Of a DNA stretch of 64,000 nt, positions 44,092 to 52,560 are shown in pieces (the first letter of the stretch is position 1; each line of letters opens with the position of its first letter). Below the pieces are notes generated by a model that was not told the DNA's origin, did no database searches, and saw nothing but the letters and a program-made list of their open reading frames with translations. Position numbers and translations under genes: made by a program. This DNA is from Planctomycetaceae bacterium (GTDB lineage: Bacteria > Planctomycetota > Phycisphaerae > SM23-33): contig JBDKTA010000068.1 of the NCBI GenBank assembly GCA_039680605.1, positions 1-64,000 of the forward strand, in the 5' to 3' direction.

Positions 44092-44330
44092 GATCCAGTT
44101 CCTCCCTTCGTTGTCCAAAACGTTTTTGACGCGGTTGAACCCCCCAAGGGTGCAAGCCCCGTCTGCTGATCAGGCTCTCCGGCACTTCCGGATGCCATCT
44201 GAACTCCCCATTTAGCGTGGAGGCATTACGGCCTCCCCCATCCGACAAATATTCTATGCCAAGTCAAAGCGCGAAATGGGCAGAAGTTTGAAAAGTCTTT
44301 CCGGTTCGAAAAGCGATTGCCTCTGAGGCA

Positions 44331-45950
44331 TCACGTGTTCTTCTTGCCGGCGCCCTTTGCTTTTTCATTGCGGATGACGTTTGCGCGGCGGGCCCAGGCG
44401 TCCCACTGGGCGGCCAGCGTCGCGGCGAGAGCGGGCTTCTCCGCCGCCAGGTTGTGCAACTCCGTGCGGTCGGCCTTGAGGTCGTACAGTTCCCACGGAC
44501 CCTTGTGCCCGAGGCGCACGAGCTTCATGTCGCCGGTGCGCACCGCCGCGTTGCCTTCGTGTTCCCAGAACAGGGCCTCGCGCTGAACGGGCTTGTTGTC
44601 GAACGCTGGTGTAAGGCTGCGCCCTTCCATCGGCAGGATGGCCTGGCCGTTGAACTTCGCGGGGTACGCGGCGCCGCCGACGTCTGCACAGGTGGGCATG
44701 ATGTCGATCACGTGCCCCACCTGGTGCCGCAAGCCGGGCGTGCGGATGCCCGCCGGCCAGTGCGCAATCAGCGGCGTGGCGATCCCGCCCTCGTGGTTGA
44801 AGTGCTTGTATCGCCGCAGCGGCGTGTTCGACAGCGTCGCCCACGACTGCCCCTGGAATACGGTCGATCGAGGTCCGCCCGGCGGGTCGCCCTGAAGGAT
44901 CCCGTTGGGCCCGCTCTCGGCGTTGCCGCCGTTATCGGACATGAACAAGATCAGCGTGTTGTCCAGCACCCCGCGCTTCTCCAGCGAGCCCACCAGCCGC
45001 CCGATTGACGCGTCCATGCGCGCTACGGTAGCCGCATAAATCGCCATGATGTGGTCGAAGCGATCTCGCTCCCTGGCGTCGAGGCTTTCCCAGGCCTTGA
45101 CCGTGTCCGGGCGCGGCGACATCGCCCAGGCCTTGTCGACGATGCCCATCTCGATCTGCCGCCGGTGGCGCTCGATGCGAAGGGCGTCCCAGCCGTCCTT
45201 GTACTTGCCGCGAAAACGCGCGATCGCGTCGGCAGGGGCCTCGAGCGGAAAGTGCGGCGCATTGTGCGCCAGGTACAGAAAGAACGGTTTCTTCGCCGCG
45301 ATTCCCTCATCGATGAACTTGATGCCGTAGTCGGTCCAGAGATCGGTGCTGTACCAGCTCCTGGGCAGCTCCGGGCCGTGGTTGTCGAGCTTCCTGCCGT
45401 TGAGGTAGAGCTCGGCGCGCTTGTCGTTATCGTAGTAAAACCCGCCGGCGGGGGCGTTGAGGCTGCGGTCGAAGCCCCGCTGCCAGGGAACCACGCCGTG
45501 ATTCTGCCCCACGTGCCACTTGCCCGATATCGCCGTGAAGTACCCCGCCCCGCGCAGCACCTCGGCGATCGTCACGCAACGATTGTTCAGCCGCCCGCGA
45601 TAGCCCGGCTGACCGTCGTCGGCGACCATGTGCCCGACGCCTGCCTGGTGCGAGTACAGTCCTGTCAACAGCGATGCGCGCGTGGGGCAGCATCGACCCG
45701 TGTTGTACACCTGGGTGAACCGCAGCCCGCGCGACGCCAGGGCGTCGATGTGCGGCGTGGGAATCTCGCCGCCGTAACAGCCGATGTCGGAGAAGCCCAT
45801 GTCGTCAACAAGCACCACGACGATGTTCGGTTTGGCCGCGGCACCGTCGCCGCCGCCCCCGCGCGCCCACGACGGCAGCACCAGCGCCCCGGCCCCAACG
45901 GCAGCGGCCTTGAGAACATCACGACGAGATAAAGACGATGCGCCGCTCAT
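44331..45950 (-). CDS. Tat-exported arylsulfatase-family sulfatase
   Basis: Hydrolyses sulfate esters, probably of sulfated glycans. The 539-residue protein starts with a twin-arginine signal (SRRDVLKAAAVGAGALVLP). Metal Asp residues 49-50 lie in VVLVDDMGFSDIG; the formylglycine motif is CCPTRAS (Cys87, Pro89, Arg91); GKWHVGQ and MSDNGGN are further active-site segments. The cysteine form requires a maturase acting elsewhere. AAGGAG precedes the ATG. No glycoside hydrolase or other sulfatase gene adjoins it. Confidence 0.93.
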   Translation of the reverse strand: MSGASSLSRRDVLKAAAVGAGALVLPSWARGGGGDGAAAKPNIVVVLVDDMGFSDIGCYGGEIPTPHIDALASRGLRFTQVYNTGRCCPTRASLLTGLYSHQAGVGHMVADDGQPGYRGRLNNRCVTIAEVLRGAGYFTAISGKWHVGQNHGVVPWQRGFDRSLNAPAGGFYYDNDKRAELYLNGRKLDNHGPELPRSWYSTDLWTDYGIKFIDEGIAAKKPFFLYLAHNAPHFPLEAPADAIARFRGKYKDGWDALRIERHRRQIEMGIVDKAWAMSPRPDTVKAWESLDARERDRFDHIMAIYAATVARMDASIGRLVGSLEKRGVLDNTLILFMSDNGGNAESGPNGILQGDPPGGPRSTVFQGQSWATLSNTPLRRYKHFNHEGGIATPLIAHWPAGIRTPGLRHQVGHVIDIMPTCADVGGAAYPAKFNGQAILPMEGRSLTPAFDNKPVQREALFWEHEGNAAVRTGDMKLVRLGHKGPWELYDLKADRTELHNLAAEKPALAATLAAQWDAWARRANVIRNEKAKGAGKKNT

Positions 45951-46016
45951 GTCGGAGACTCCTTTACATGCTCACGCGGTCATCAGCATACATCGGTGAT
46001 GGGGGCAATGAAAGCC

Positions 46017-46142
46017 TATGGAGTGCGGCAGCAGCAGCTGCCGCTTTGGAAGTTGTTCCCCAGCGGCGAGCCGCGTTGCTCTACGAGACAAGTCCATTCC
46101 CAAAACTGCCAAAGCGGCAGCTGCTGCTGCCGCACTCCATAG
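46017..46142. mobile_element. MITE-like element with 39-bp terminal inverted repeats
   Basis: Left 46017-46055 and right 46104-46142 arms match inversely at 38 of 39 positions; both begin or end with CTATGGAGTGCGGCAGCAGC. The 48-base centre has no gene. There is no visible target duplication. It lies between the sulfatase start and the histidine kinase stop. Confidence 0.8.
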
Positions 46143-46164
46143 TTCGCTCTTTCTTTGGATCTGT

Positions 46165-48648
46165 TCACGCCTGCGCAGGCGGCTGGCGTTGGAGCGGGGC
46201 TACCAGCTTGAAGCGGCTGCCGCGGCCGGGGAGGGAATCGATCTCCATTTTGCCGCCGAGCAGGTCGAGCCTTTCGCGGACGCTGAAGAGCCCGAACCCG
46301 CCGCCTTTGCCGGCCTTGGCGGCCAGGGCGGCAGGGTCGAATCCGGCGCCCTCGTCGGCGACGGTGACTTCGATCTGCGAATCCGACCATCGGACGTGAA
46401 CGTGCGCCGAGCGAGCGTGGGCGTGTTTGACGGCGTTGAAGAGCAATTCCTTGACCGACTGGAACAGCAGAATGATCATGTCCTCGGGACCCGGTGCGTC
46501 GTCCCCGTCGGCATGGACATCCACGCGCAGGCCGTGCTTGTGCTGCATCCAACGTCCCAGCCACTCCAGGCCGGCGATCAGCCCGCCCTCGTGGAGGATC
46601 GGCGGGGAAAGATCCCCCGTCAGCGACCGCGAGCACTCGATGGACTGGTCGAGCAGCTCCCGCACGTCCACCGCGGCCTTTTGGGTCTTGGGATCGCTTG
46701 ATCGCTCCAACGGGACGAGGCGGAACTTGGCGCCGACCAGGAGCTGCTGGAGGTCGTCGTGAAGCACCTCGGCCAGGCGGCGCCGCTCGCGCTGCTCGAC
46801 CAGCGTCAGTTCCGACGCCAGATGCGCCAACTGGATCGAGCGGTCGCGAAGGGCGTCCTGGGCGCGCTTGGCCTCGGTGATGTCGATGCCCATCTCCATG
46901 ATCAGGGACGAACCGTCGGAATCAGTGAAGGGAAAGTCGAAGATGTCATACGTGTGGCCGTTTGGGCCGGTCCACTCCCAGTGGTGGGGGGCGTGGGTCT
47001 TGAAAACGGTGAAGGTTTCGCAATCTTCGCACGGCTGCGTGCGCTCGAAGAGGTACTCGTAGCACCGCCGGCCATGGGATTTTCCAAAGTTCTCCTCGAA
47101 GAACCGGTTGGCAAAGGGTACGTAGTAATCCCTATTCAGCAGGACGACGTAGACCGGCAGGGTCTCCAGCACGTCGAAGAGGCGCTGGCGTTCGCCCTTG
47201 GCGGCGTCGGTGGCCTTGGCCAGTTCGATGGTTCTCTCGATGACGCGGCGTTCGAGTTCGTCGTGCGCCTGCCGCAGGGCTTCCTGGGCCCGCACGTTGG
47301 CCTCGTGCAGGCGGATGGAACTGATCCCGACCGACACGTCGTCAGCCAGTTCCGCCAGCAGGCGCGTCTGCTCATCGGTGAAGCCCTCGGGCAGCGTGGA
47401 ATAGATCGAGATCGCGCCCATTGCCTTGCCGCGGGACATCAGCGGCAGGACCAGCGAGGAGGCATAGCCGCGTTTGACGGCTTCGCTGCGCCAGGGCAGG
47501 AACTTGGGGTCGGTCTGCATGTTGCGGCAGGTGGCGGGCTTTCCCGAGCGGATGGCAGTGCCGGTGGGTCCGCGCCCTCGCGGCGTATCGGCCCAGCTAA
47601 GTTGCAGCGTTTCAAGGTAGCCTTGCTCGAATCCCGCCGAGGCGACCGGCCGGACGCTCTTGCCGGGGTCGTCGTGTGCGAATCCGATCCAGACCATGGC
47701 GTGGCCACAGTCCTCGATGATGATCTTGCAGACTTCCTGGAGATACTGGTCCTCGTTGACGGCGCGGGTCATGGCCTGGCTGGAGTGCCGCAAGGCTACC
47801 AGCGTGCGGTTGAGGATGCCCAGCTCATTCTCGGCTGCCTTGCGGGCGGTGATATCGGTGAAGATCACGGCAAACTGCAGCGGGGCCGGCTGGTAAGCAA
47901 ATACCTCGTACCATCGCCCCAGTGCGGCGGAGTAGTTCTCGAACCGGCAGGCCTCGCCGGTCAGGGCCACCTTGCCGTAGGTGTCGATCCAATGCTGCTC
48001 CGTCTGGGGCAGGACCTCCAGCACGCGCTTGCCGATGATCTCTTCCCGCCTGAGCCCGGTCAACTGCTCGAAGGCCGGATTGACATCGAGGAACCGGTAA
48101 TCCACCGGCCGTCCCGTTTCATCAGTGACGACCTCATGCAGGGAGAATCCCTCGACCATGTTGGTGAACAGCGAGTGGAAGCGCTTTTCGCTCTCGGTCA
48201 GGGCTTGCTGAGAGCGGCGTTTCTCCGTCACGTCGTGAAAGACCAGCACGGCCCCGATCACCTCGCCGGCGGCGTCGCGGATGGGAGCTGCGCTGTCCTC
48301 GATGGGCACTTCGCTGCCGTCTCGGCGGCGCAGGGCGGTGTGGTTGGCCAGCGTCAGGGCCTTCTTCTCGCGAAGGACCTTGCCGACCGGGTCGCCCGCC
48401 GGCTGCCCCGTTCGCTCGTCGATAATGTGGAAGACCGACGTGACAGGTTGGCCGGCGGCCTCCGATTCGTTCCAGCCGGTTACCGAGGCGGCTTCGGGAT
48501 TGAGGAAGGTCACTCGCCCCTGTGCGTCGGTGGCGATGACGGCGTCGCCGATGCTGGTCAGCGTGACGCGCAGCCACTCGCGCTGGCGCTGCAGCTCCTC
48601 CTCGCCCGCTTTGTGCGGGGTGACTGGAACAGCGGGGAATTGAGCCAT
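46165..48648 (-). CDS. Multi-PAS/GAF sensor histidine kinase (HisKA_3 type)
   Basis: An 827-residue cytoplasmic sensor. Domain order read by eye: PAS (about 20-145), PAS (about 155-275), GAF (about 280-440, NMQTDPKFLPWRSEAVKRGYASS), coiled linker, PAS (about 490-600), then a NarX/DegS-type dimerisation box with His630 in RRRLAEVLHDDLQQLL and an ATPase domain (VADEGAGFDPAAL, GGGFGLFSVRERLDLLGG). There are no membrane segments. No response-regulator gene is adjacent, so the partner is elsewhere. The signal is unknown. Confidence 0.88.
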   Translation of the reverse strand: MAQFPAVPVTPHKAGEEELQRQREWLRVTLTSIGDAVIATDAQGRVTFLNPEAASVTGWNESEAAGQPVTSVFHIIDERTGQPAGDPVGKVLREKKALTLANHTALRRRDGSEVPIEDSAAPIRDAAGEVIGAVLVFHDVTEKRRSQQALTESEKRFHSLFTNMVEGFSLHEVVTDETGRPVDYRFLDVNPAFEQLTGLRREEIIGKRVLEVLPQTEQHWIDTYGKVALTGEACRFENYSAALGRWYEVFAYQPAPLQFAVIFTDITARKAAENELGILNRTLVALRHSSQAMTRAVNEDQYLQEVCKIIIEDCGHAMVWIGFAHDDPGKSVRPVASAGFEQGYLETLQLSWADTPRGRGPTGTAIRSGKPATCRNMQTDPKFLPWRSEAVKRGYASSLVLPLMSRGKAMGAISIYSTLPEGFTDEQTRLLAELADDVSVGISSIRLHEANVRAQEALRQAHDELERRVIERTIELAKATDAAKGERQRLFDVLETLPVYVVLLNRDYYVPFANRFFEENFGKSHGRRCYEYLFERTQPCEDCETFTVFKTHAPHHWEWTGPNGHTYDIFDFPFTDSDGSSLIMEMGIDITEAKRAQDALRDRSIQLAHLASELTLVEQRERRRLAEVLHDDLQQLLVGAKFRLVPLERSSDPKTQKAAVDVRELLDQSIECSRSLTGDLSPPILHEGGLIAGLEWLGRWMQHKHGLRVDVHADGDDAPGPEDMIILLFQSVKELLFNAVKHAHARSAHVHVRWSDSQIEVTVADEGAGFDPAALAAKAGKGGGFGLFSVRERLDLLGGKMEIDSLPGRGSRFKLVAPLQRQPPAQA

Positions 48649-48856
48649 GGCGTGGCCTTTCGCGGGCTAATGTTGCCTCAGTATCATTCATTCAGACTAT
48701 CAAAATTCAGTGGCAGTCTAAATAGGAAAAAGGCTGCAAATTGAATAGGGGAAATACCTAAGACAGGAGCTCGCCTCCAGTCGCAGGCACACACCTTCGT
48801 CCTTTCGCCGGGCATATCGAATTCTCTTGCTCGCTCGGCGCTGGTTCGTTATCATC

Positions 48857-48969
48857 CGTGCATCATCGAGAGTGCGCGAGGGTTCTGGCCCGACGACCGC
48901 ACGGCAACCTGTCGCGGACGATGTTGGAAAGCGATAAGGTGCCGCAGCCATCCCGCAAGGGGCCGATGT
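48857..48969 (+). promoter_or_regulatory. SAM riboswitch (SAM-I clan)
   Basis: Leader RNA conserved core: ATCGAGAG, GAGGGTTCTGGCCCGACGA, CGGCAACC and AAGGTGCC in the SAM-I order, closed by GCATC with GATGT. A GC hairpin follows (GACCCGCTCCGCAGCGGGT). Binding of S-adenosylmethionine would favour the terminator at 49018-49041. It lies directly before metY. Confidence 0.85.
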
Positions 48970-49017
48970 GACCCGCTCCGCAGCGGGTAAACAAGCCGAA
49001 ACTTTGCGATGTTGGCG

Positions 49018-49041
49018 CCTCTCCTTGCGAGAGGTTTTTTT
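49018..49041 (+). terminator. Riboswitch-controlled terminator before metY
   Basis: CCTCTC and GAGAGG pair around CTTGC and are followed by seven T. It lies about 50 bases after the riboswitch core. Confidence 0.85.
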
Positions 49042-49048
49042 ATGTGAA

Positions 49049-49118
49049 AACCAGTAATCAGAAATCAATAACCGGGCAACACACAGCAGTGATTACTGAT
49101 TACCGATTACTGATTACT
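49049..49118. repeat. Short-unit inverted array (GTAATCAG type)
   Basis: AACCAGTAATCAGAAATC on the left is matched inversely by GATTACTGATTACCGATTAC on the right. It lies between the riboswitch terminator and the metY ribosome site, leaving both intact. Confidence 0.85.
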
Positions 49119-49146
49119 TGACTCTCAAGAAGGAGTAAGCAGCAAC

Positions 49147-50451
49147 ATGACTGATTCCGCCAACTACCGCCTTGGCACCAAGGCCCTTCACGCTGGGCAG
49201 GAGCCCGATCCGGCCACGCTCTCGCGAGCCGTGCCCATCTACGCCACCAGCAGCTATCTGTTCAAGAGCACCGACCATGCGGCCGCGCTGTTTGGGCTGC
49301 AGGAATTCGGCAACATCTACACCCGCCTGATGAACCCCACCAACGACGTGCTGGAGAAGCGCCTGGCCGCCCTCGACGGCGGCGTCGGCGGCCTGGCGTT
49401 CGCCAGCGGGATGGCCGCCATCACGGCCGCGGTGCTGACCATCACGCACTCGGGGCAGAACTTCATCGCCTCGACGAGCCTCTACGGCGGGACGTGGACG
49501 CTGTTCTCGCAGACGCTCAAGAACCTGGGCGTCGAGGTGCGGTTCTTCGACCCGGACAAGCCCGAGCTGATCCGCAAACTGGCCGACGCCAACACGCGCT
49601 GCGTGTACCTCGAGTCGATCGGAAACCCCAAGAACGACGTGCCGGACCTGGCGGGAATCTGCTCGACCGCCCACAGCCTGGGCCTGCCGGTCATCGTCGA
49701 CAACACCGTCACCACGCCGGTGCTGCTGCGCCCCATCGAGCACGGGGCCGATATCGTCGTGTACTCGACGACCAAGTTCATCGGCGGACACGGCGTACAT
49801 GTCGGCGGGGCCATCGTCGACAGCGGGCGATTCCGCTGGGCGGACGACCCCAAGCGCTGGCCGGAGTTCTGCGCGCCGGACCCGTCGTATCACGGCATGG
49901 TCTTTGCCGAGGCGCTGGCGCCCATGGGCAACATCGCCTATATCATCCACATTCGCACCCACTGGCTGCGCGACACCGGGGCGTGCATGAGCCCCTTCGC
50001 CGCGTTTCTGTTCCTGATGGGCCTGGAGACGCTGCACCTGCGCATGCCCAGACACTGCCAGAACGCCCAGACGCTGGCCCAGTGGCTCGAGAAGCACCCC
50101 GCCGTCGAAAAGGTGACCTACGCGGGCCTGCCCAGCAGCCCCTATCACGCCAACGCGCGGCGGTACCTGCCCGGCGGGGCCGGCGCGATCGTCGGCTTCG
50201 ATATCAAGGGCGGCAAAGACGCCGGCGTCAAGTTCATCAACGCCGTAAAGCTCGCCAGCCACCTGGCCAACATCGGCGACGCCAAGACACTGGTGATTCA
50301 CCCGGCCTCGACGACGCACCAGCAGCTCAGCGAAGACGAGCAACGCGCCGCCGGCGTGACGCCTTCGTACATCCGCATGAGCGTGGGCATCGAAGATGTC
50401 GAAGACATCCGCGAAGACCTCGACCAGGCCCTCAAGGCCTCGCAGGTTTGA
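49147..50451 (+). CDS. metY: O-acetylhomoserine aminocarboxypropyltransferase (sulfhydrylase)
   Basis: Makes homocysteine from O-acetylhomoserine and sulfide; PLP-dependent. The cofactor lysine is Lys210 in VVYSTTKFIGGHG and the PLP aspartate is in PVIVDNTVTTP (Asp185). The 434-residue length and FASGMAAITAAV loop match the Cys/Met metabolism enzymes of MetY type. AAGGAG lies 10 bases before the ATG. It is regulated by the SAM riboswitch upstream, and metX-metW follows, so substrate and product steps are co-located. Confidence 0.93.
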   Translation: MTDSANYRLGTKALHAGQEPDPATLSRAVPIYATSSYLFKSTDHAAALFGLQEFGNIYTRLMNPTNDVLEKRLAALDGGVGGLAFASGMAAITAAVLTITHSGQNFIASTSLYGGTWTLFSQTLKNLGVEVRFFDPDKPELIRKLADANTRCVYLESIGNPKNDVPDLAGICSTAHSLGLPVIVDNTVTTPVLLRPIEHGADIVVYSTTKFIGGHGVHVGGAIVDSGRFRWADDPKRWPEFCAPDPSYHGMVFAEALAPMGNIAYIIHIRTHWLRDTGACMSPFAAFLFLMGLETLHLRMPRHCQNAQTLAQWLEKHPAVEKVTYAGLPSSPYHANARRYLPGGAGAIVGFDIKGGKDAGVKFINAVKLASHLANIGDAKTLVIHPASTTHQQLSEDEQRAAGVTPSYIRMSVGIEDVEDIREDLDQALKASQV

Positions 50452-50461
50452 CCGGGAAGAT

Positions 50462-50622
50462 TCACCGCGGAGATCGCGGAGATCGCGGAGAAAGACAGAG
50501 AAAGGAATGATGGAAGAATGGAAGCTGACGTTCGGCGCGTACCCAGTATTCCATCCTTCCAGTATTCCACTATTCCCTGTCCCTATCCCCCTCTGCGTTC
50601 TCTGCGACCTCTGCGGTGAGAT
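50462..50622. repeat. Nested short-unit inverted arrays (CGGAGATCG and GGAATGATGG types)
   Basis: Outer arms: CACCGCGGAGATCGCGGAG (about 50463-50490) against CTCTGCGACCTCTGCGGTGA (about 50600-50620). Inner arms: AGGAATGATGGAAGAATGG against CCATCCTTCCAGTATTCCAC. The nested array sits between metY and metX. Confidence 0.88.
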
Positions 50623-50631
50623 GGATTTAGA

Positions 50632-52455
50632 ATGACCGAAAGTTTCCAAAGTTCGGATTCGATTCGCGGGGTTGGGCCGCTGCGCCATGCGCGGCGGGCG
50701 GTGTTCGATCAGCCGCTGACGCTGGAACGCGGCGGGCGGCTCGAGCAGATCGAAGTCGTCTACGAAACGTACGGCCGCCTCAACGCCGCAGCCGACAACG
50801 CGGTCTGGATCTGCCACGCCCTGTCGGGCGATTCGCACGTGGCGCGCCACGACGAAGGCGACGATGCGGGCTGGTGGGACCTGGCGGGTTTCGTCGGGCC
50901 CGGCTGCCCGATCGACACCGACCGCTATTTCGTGATCTGCCCCAATATCCTGGGCGGCTGCCGCGGAACGACCGGGCCGGGAAGCCTCAATCCCGCAACG
51001 GGCAAACCGTATGGACCGGCGTTCCCGACGATCACCATCGGCGACATGGTCGAAGTGAACCGGCGCCTCATGAACCACCTGGGCATCCGCAAGCTCCTTG
51101 CCGTCATCGGCGGCTCGATGGGCGGCCACCAGGTGCTCCAGTGGGCCGCGCGGTACGGCGACGAGATGGCCGGCGTGATTCCGCTGGCGTCGTCGGCGCG
51201 GTTGAGCAGCCAGGCGCTGGCGTTCGACGTGGTCGCCCGCAACGCGATTTTGCGCGACCCGCACTTTTTCGGCGGCGAATACTACGACAAGATCGCCGGT
51301 CCCAGCGTCGGCCTGGCGATTGCCCGCATGATCGGGCACATCACGTACCTCTCGCGCGAGGCGATGCAGGAGAAGTTCGAGAGCGACCGCCTGGCCCCGC
51401 GCGACGTGGCCATCGAGTTTGAAAAAGAGTTCTCCGTCGGCACGTACCTGGGCTACCAGGGCAGCAAGTTCGTCGAGCGGTTCGACGCCAACAGCTACAT
51501 CGCCCTGTCGATGGCGATGGACCTGTTCGACCTGGGCGCCACGCCCGAGCGCCTGGCGGAGGTCTTCCGTCGCAGCAGTGCGCGATGGCTGGTCGTCAGC
51601 TTCAGCAGCGACTGGCTGTTCAGCCCCGCCGAGTCGCAGCACATTGTCAACGCGCTGATCAAGGCCCAGCGCGCGGTCTCGTACTGCAACGTCGCAAGCA
51701 CCTGCGGGCATGACGCCTTCCTGCTCGACAACGAGGTGCGCGTCTACGGCGAGCTGGTGCGGGCATTCCTGGGCGACCTCAGCGGCGACGCCCACGACGA
51801 CGGACCCGGCGACGCCGACGACGCCGGGGGCATCAGCCATACGAATATCTTCAGCCCCAGCCGACCCCAGCGGCTGGACTACAGCCTCATCGCCAGCCTC
51901 ATCGAGCCCGGCGCCAGCGTGCTGGACCTGGGCTGCGGCAGCGGCGGGCTCTTGACGCAGCTTCGCCTTCGCGGCCACCAGGTGCTGCACGGCATTGAGA
52001 TCGACGAGCAGGAGATCATCGCGTGCGTGCGTCGCGGGCTGAGCGTCATGCACGCCGACCTGAACAACGGCCTGCGGTCGTTCGGCGACGGGCAGTTCGA
52101 CTGCGTGGTGCTCTCGCAGACGCTGCAGGCGATCAAGGACGTCGAGCAGGTGGTGGCCGACATGCTGCGGGTGGGGCGGCGATGCGTGGTGAGCTTCCCC
52201 AACTTCGGTTATCGCAAGCTGCGGGAGATGCTTTACCACGAGGGGCGGGCGCCGCGCAGCGAAGGGCTCCTGCGCTACACGTGGTACAACACGCCCAACA
52301 TCCGCTTCCTGACGCTGGACGACTTCGAAGCCTTCTGCAGCGACAAGGGCATCACCATCCACCGCCGCGTGGCGCTGGACACCGAAAAGGCAAAAGAGAT
52401 CACGCTGGACCCCAATCGAAACGCCGACCTGGCGATCTTCGTGCTCAGCCGGTAG
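50632..52455 (+). CDS. metX: Homoserine O-acetyltransferase fused to MetW
   Basis: A 607-residue fusion. The N-terminal alpha/beta hydrolase domain (about 1-385) acetylates homoserine: nucleophile Ser162 in VIGGSMGGHQVL, Asp327 in SFSSDWLF and His360 in CGHDAFLLD. An acidic linker (about 385-405) leads to a MetW methyltransferase-like domain (about 415-607) with LDLGCGSGGL (431-440) and VVLSQTLQAIKDV. Separate metX and metW genes are the usual arrangement; MetW partners MetX in some bacteria. The fusion fits a fixed complex. Confidence 0.92.
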   Translation: MTESFQSSDSIRGVGPLRHARRAVFDQPLTLERGGRLEQIEVVYETYGRLNAAADNAVWICHALSGDSHVARHDEGDDAGWWDLAGFVGPGCPIDTDRYFVICPNILGGCRGTTGPGSLNPATGKPYGPAFPTITIGDMVEVNRRLMNHLGIRKLLAVIGGSMGGHQVLQWAARYGDEMAGVIPLASSARLSSQALAFDVVARNAILRDPHFFGGEYYDKIAGPSVGLAIARMIGHITYLSREAMQEKFESDRLAPRDVAIEFEKEFSVGTYLGYQGSKFVERFDANSYIALSMAMDLFDLGATPERLAEVFRRSSARWLVVSFSSDWLFSPAESQHIVNALIKAQRAVSYCNVASTCGHDAFLLDNEVRVYGELVRAFLGDLSGDAHDDGPGDADDAGGISHTNIFSPSRPQRLDYSLIASLIEPGASVLDLGCGSGGLLTQLRLRGHQVLHGIEIDEQEIIACVRRGLSVMHADLNNGLRSFGDGQFDCVVLSQTLQAIKDVEQVVADMLRVGRRCVVSFPNFGYRKLREMLYHEGRAPRSEGLLRYTWYNTPNIRFLTLDDFEAFCSDKGITIHRRVALDTEKAKEITLDPNRNADLAIFVLSR

Positions 52456-52458
52456 GGG

Positions 52459-52560
52459 GGATAGGTATGGGACCGATAGGACTTATGGGACCTATGAAAA
52501 ACGATTCTCACTCCTATTAGTCCTGTGGTTCCTATAGGTCCCATGCGTCGTATAGGTCTT
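52459..52560. repeat. Short-unit inverted array (TATGGGACCTATAGG type)
   Basis: Left arm ATAGGTATGGGACCGATAGG with ACTTATGGGACC (52461-52493) is inverted at the right (CCTATAGGTCCCATGC, about 52530-52546). It fills the gap between two convergent stop codons and the right arm overlaps the TAA at 52559. Confidence 0.85.

Noticed and set aside
49114-52362. 1082-residue minus-strand frame opposite metY and metX
   Set aside because: It is an antisense shadow of two genes with clear active sites; its composition is Arg/Ala/Val-rich without motifs.
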